From: Xanthomarina maritima | Lineage (GTDB): Bacteria > Bacteroidota > Bacteroidia > Flavobacteriales > Flavobacteriaceae | DNA length: 64,000 nucleotides | NCBI RefSeq assembly: GCF_008084905.1 | Contig: NZ_VSFC01000023.1 | Span: 96,377 to 160,376, forward strand | Reading direction: 5' to 3' | Part shown: in pieces, positions 62,253 to 64,000 of the stretch | Layout: each line of letters opens with the position of its first letter | Position numbering within the stretch: the first letter of the stretch is position 1 | The notes under the pieces: model-generated | Seen by the model: only the letters and a program-made list of their open reading frames with translations | Database searches by the model: none | What the model was told of the DNA's origin: nothing | Translations under genes and position numbers: made by a program

Positions 62253-63275
62253 ATGAAAAAATTAAGCCCAAAACAAAAAAAGTATCTATTAAAAAGAGGT
62301 AGACGTGAATTACGAAATAAAAAACGTATAAGGAAAACTCGTTCATTACGTCAATCAACTTCGGGTTTAATACCGCAAAATCATAGCTTTTCTTTTCTCG
62401 ATTTAAGGACACCATCAAAATTTAAATTGGAATATGAATATAGTGAAGATGTTATAGGTTATATAAATAAAATTAAAGCTTTAGGTAGAAGCGGACAACA
62501 TATGAATATCATAATGGATGATATTGTAGAGATTGGAGAAGGTGCAATATCAATGTTGTTATCTGTTATGGAAGAATTAGTTAGAGCTGGCATAGTTTTT
62601 ACAGGAACGAAGCCTAAAGACAAAACTTGTAAGGCAATTTTAGAAAAGTCGGGCTTCTTTAAATTTGTTAATGGTAAGGTTGATGAAAGCAATAGCAATT
62701 CAAAAAATACGATTTTAAATACTGGTGATAATAACACTCCTCAATCTGAATTAGCATTTGAAATTGCCAAGTCAATGGAGACTATATGGGAGCAAAAAGG
62801 TAGGAGTCCATCAGTCTATAGTTGTGTTTTTGAAATGATGAGAAATTCGTGCGACCACGCCTTCAAGAAAGATAATCAGATAAGATGGCACTTCGCTCTT
62901 AGTCATTCAGATACAGATAATACCGTTAAATTTTCCTTTGTAGACAATGGGAAAGGCATTATAAAAACATTTACAGAAGGTATCTTGAAAAATTTCGTAA
63001 ATTTATTTCAGGACAATGTGGATATAATAGAAACTGCATTTAAGAATGGAATTGACTCACGTACAGGTTTGTCTTGGAGAGGTAAAGGTTTACCAACAAT
63101 TTTCGATAATTATAGTGATAATCATATCAAAAATTTAGTTGTAATTTCAAATAATGTGTACATCGATTTCGATAGAAGTATAAGGTACAAATTAAAAAAT
63201 GCATTTTCGGGCACTTATTATTACTGGAAAGTTGACCAAACTTGTGTAAAAGAGTGTTTTCCAATTAAAAAATAA
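62253..63275 (+). CDS. STAS-HATPase fusion with basic N-terminal tail
   Basis: 340 residues. The first 35 residues are strongly basic, with K/R clusters. Residues about 55-140 look like a STAS domain (I-I-M-D-D-I-V-E-I-G-E-G-A-I-S-M-L-L). Residues about 165-300 form a GHKL ATPase: N box Glu194-x3-Asn198 (E-M-M-R-N-S-C-D-H-A-F), G1 box D231-N-G-K-G, and a G-K-G-L box near 277-280. The pattern recalls partner-switch anti-sigma kinases such as SpoIIAB/RsbW joined to their antagonist fold. It is 18 bp after the Argonaute gene. Confidence 0.8.
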   Translation: MKKLSPKQKKYLLKRGRRELRNKKRIRKTRSLRQSTSGLIPQNHSFSFLDLRTPSKFKLEYEYSEDVIGYINKIKALGRSGQHMNIIMDDIVEIGEGAISMLLSVMEELVRAGIVFTGTKPKDKTCKAILEKSGFFKFVNGKVDESNSNSKNTILNTGDNNTPQSELAFEIAKSMETIWEQKGRSPSVYSCVFEMMRNSCDHAFKKDNQIRWHFALSHSDTDNTVKFSFVDNGKGIIKTFTEGILKNFVNLFQDNVDIIETAFKNGIDSRTGLSWRGKGLPTIFDNYSDNHIKNLVVISNNVYIDFDRSIRYKLKNAFSGTYYYWKVDQTCVKECFPIKK

Positions 63276-63280
63276 AAACT

Positions 63281-63601
63281 ATGGTTGAAATAAATATATG
63301 TGATGATTTCACAGATACACCAGGTGCAAGAACTTATGATGATGGTGAGTTCTCTGGTCAAGAATTTTATGATAAAATATTGCTTCCAAAATACGAAGAA
63401 GCTCTTAAGAAAAAAGTAAAACTTCAAATAGATTTGGATGGTACTTATGGATATGCCAGTTCATTTTTAAATGAAGCATTTAGCCGTTTAGGTAATAAAT
63501 ATAAACCAAATGAAGTATGGGATAATTTAATACTTATTTCTAATGAAGTTCCTAAATATATTGATAAAATAAAAGAGTATATTTATGAAAAGAGGAAGTA
63601 A
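63281..63601 (+). CDS. DUF4325 STAS-like protein
   Basis: 106 residues. The opening G-A-R-T-Y-D-D-G-E-F-S-G-Q-E-F-Y and the V-K-L-Q-I-D-L-D-G-T-Y-G-Y-A-S-S-F-L-N-E-A-F block are typical of the STAS-like DUF4325 family, which is often encoded next to HATPases. It probably pairs with the preceding fusion protein. It starts 5 bp after it and overlaps the next gene by 17 bases. Confidence 0.82.
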   Translation: MVEINICDDFTDTPGARTYDDGEFSGQEFYDKILLPKYEEALKKKVKLQIDLDGTYGYASSFLNEAFSRLGNKYKPNEVWDNLILISNEVPKYIDKIKEYIYEKRK

Positions 63602-64000
63602 TATTTTCATCGTTTTACTATCTTTTTTTGGTGGTAGCTTAATTACTTATTTTACTTTACAATTTTCATACTTTAAAATTAATTCAGAAGTAAATGTAGT
63701 TGAGACTTTATTAAGTGTTATAACCGCCTTAATAGGTTTATATATTGCTATTTCTATTCAAAAAAAGAATAATCGTAATCAAAGTCTACACTCTATTGTT
63801 CAAACTAAAATGGATAATGTTTGGAATGAGTTTTCAGCTTTTGACCATAGGTTATATAATCAAAATACTATACAATTAAAAATCGCAACCAAAACTTTTA
63901 AAAGCCTATATCAAGAATTAAATAATATTAAAATAGTATTCAGAACATTTAATATAAATCACACTTGTATTGATGTTTTGGAACAAAGTATGGAAGATTT
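63585..64000 (+). CDS. Membrane protein, cut by the window end
   Basis: At least 138 residues, with the start at the ATG 63585 inside the end of the DUF4325 gene. Two membrane segments (about 5-25 and 40-62) precede a charged, helical cytoplasmic part that runs off the edge. Translational overlap implies co-expression with the STAS/HATPase pair. It could be a membrane effector or receptor of that module, but nothing in the visible part identifies a family. Confidence 0.75.
   Translation, partial: MKRGSNIFIVLLSFFGGSLITYFTLQFSYFKINSEVNVVETLLSVITALIGLYIAISIQKKNNRNQSLHSIVQTKMDNVWNEFSAFDHRLYNQNTIQLKIATKTFKSLYQELNNIKIVFRTFNINHTCIDVLEQSMED

Larger units (their letters stand above)
49605..64000 (+). 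mobile_element. Genomic island inserted at mnmE (right end beyond window)
   Basis: The island starts at the mnmE stop and carries an integrase, two excisionase-like HTH genes, VirE-N/primase-type genes and defence-type cargo, all on one strand. Its first genes look modestly richer in G and C than the preceding chromosome. No relaxase, coupling protein or conjugation gene is visible, so it is either an integrative element mobilised in trans or its transfer genes lie past the edge. Confidence 0.75.

Noticed and set aside
49623..64000. CRISPR array or cas genes associated with the Argonaute
   Set aside because: No regularly spaced repeats of 20-40 bp and no Cas-like protein were seen in the island.
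63600..64000. Right attachment site at the window end
   Set aside because: No copy of the 18-bp mnmE end sequence was found; the last gene runs off the edge.

Overview
The window comes from a low-GC member of the Bacteroidetes, most likely a marine-type Flavobacteriaceae. The evidence is AT-rich DNA, candidate promoters with the Bacteroidetes -7 element TAnnTTTG (for example before glmM and the E1 gene), type IX secretion C-terminal sorting domains on two exported proteins, a fused alpha/beta 2-oxoacid dehydrogenase E1, and many flavobacterial family proteins. No rRNA, tRNA, CRISPR array or insertion sequence was recognised by eye.

Bases 1 to about 49620 are ordinary chromosome. In order they hold: two acidic exported proteins (the first cut by the window edge); an operon of OB-fold protein, cupredoxin, beta-barrel protein, haem protein and YceI (1011-3841); glyA and fumarylacetoacetase, divergent; a thioredoxin-like lipoprotein; recG; an M1 aminopeptidase followed by two tandem patatins; a glutamate synthase-like flavoenzyme; a UvrD/PcrA helicase with a Sua5/YciO protein; an OmpA-like lipoprotein; a glycosyltransferase, an orphan HsdR-N protein and holA; a cluster of small genes with DoxX and a methyltransferase; the E1 fusion; a degenerate M1-like protein fused to a barrel, an exported phosphodiesterase-type protein and a LOG-family protein; uvrA; two accessory genes bounded by repeats (39279-41094); an AlkD-like/AcpH-like cluster; glmM; an LpxL-like acyltransferase; a rhomboid protease; a TlpA-like lipoprotein; and mnmE. 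The two gene-free stretches longer than 300 bp (7922-8488 and 38841-39278) both carry blocks of repeats with an 11-bp period.

From the stop codon of mnmE to the window end lies a genomic island. The last 18 bp of mnmE match the position of the known SGI1-type attachment site, and are followed by an arm-site-like repeat region and a tyrosine integrase with all catalytic residues. Next come an unknown protein, two excisionase-type HTH proteins, a VirE-N/BT4734-type protein and a PriCT-2/DUF3987 primase-helicase-like protein. No relaxase or second attachment site is visible, so the island runs past the window.

The cargo from 55631 to 64000 is the most interesting part. Eight tightly packed co-directional genes encode an XRE regulator, a TPR protein with an HEXXH zinc-peptidase motif, a MazG-like nucleotide pyrophosphohydrolase, a PD-(D/E)XK nuclease fused to a DUF2075 helicase, a full-length prokaryotic Argonaute whose PIWI catalytic residues are lost but whose MID 5'-phosphate pocket is kept, a STAS-HATPase fusion, a DUF4325 STAS-like protein and a membrane protein cut by the window end. 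I infer a composite anti-phage or anti-plasmid locus. In that reading the Argonaute is a guide-directed sensor, the nuclease-helicase, MazG and peptidase are candidate effectors, and the STAS/HATPase/membrane trio is a possible signalling module. Whether these genes form one system or several stacked ones cannot be decided from sequence alone.
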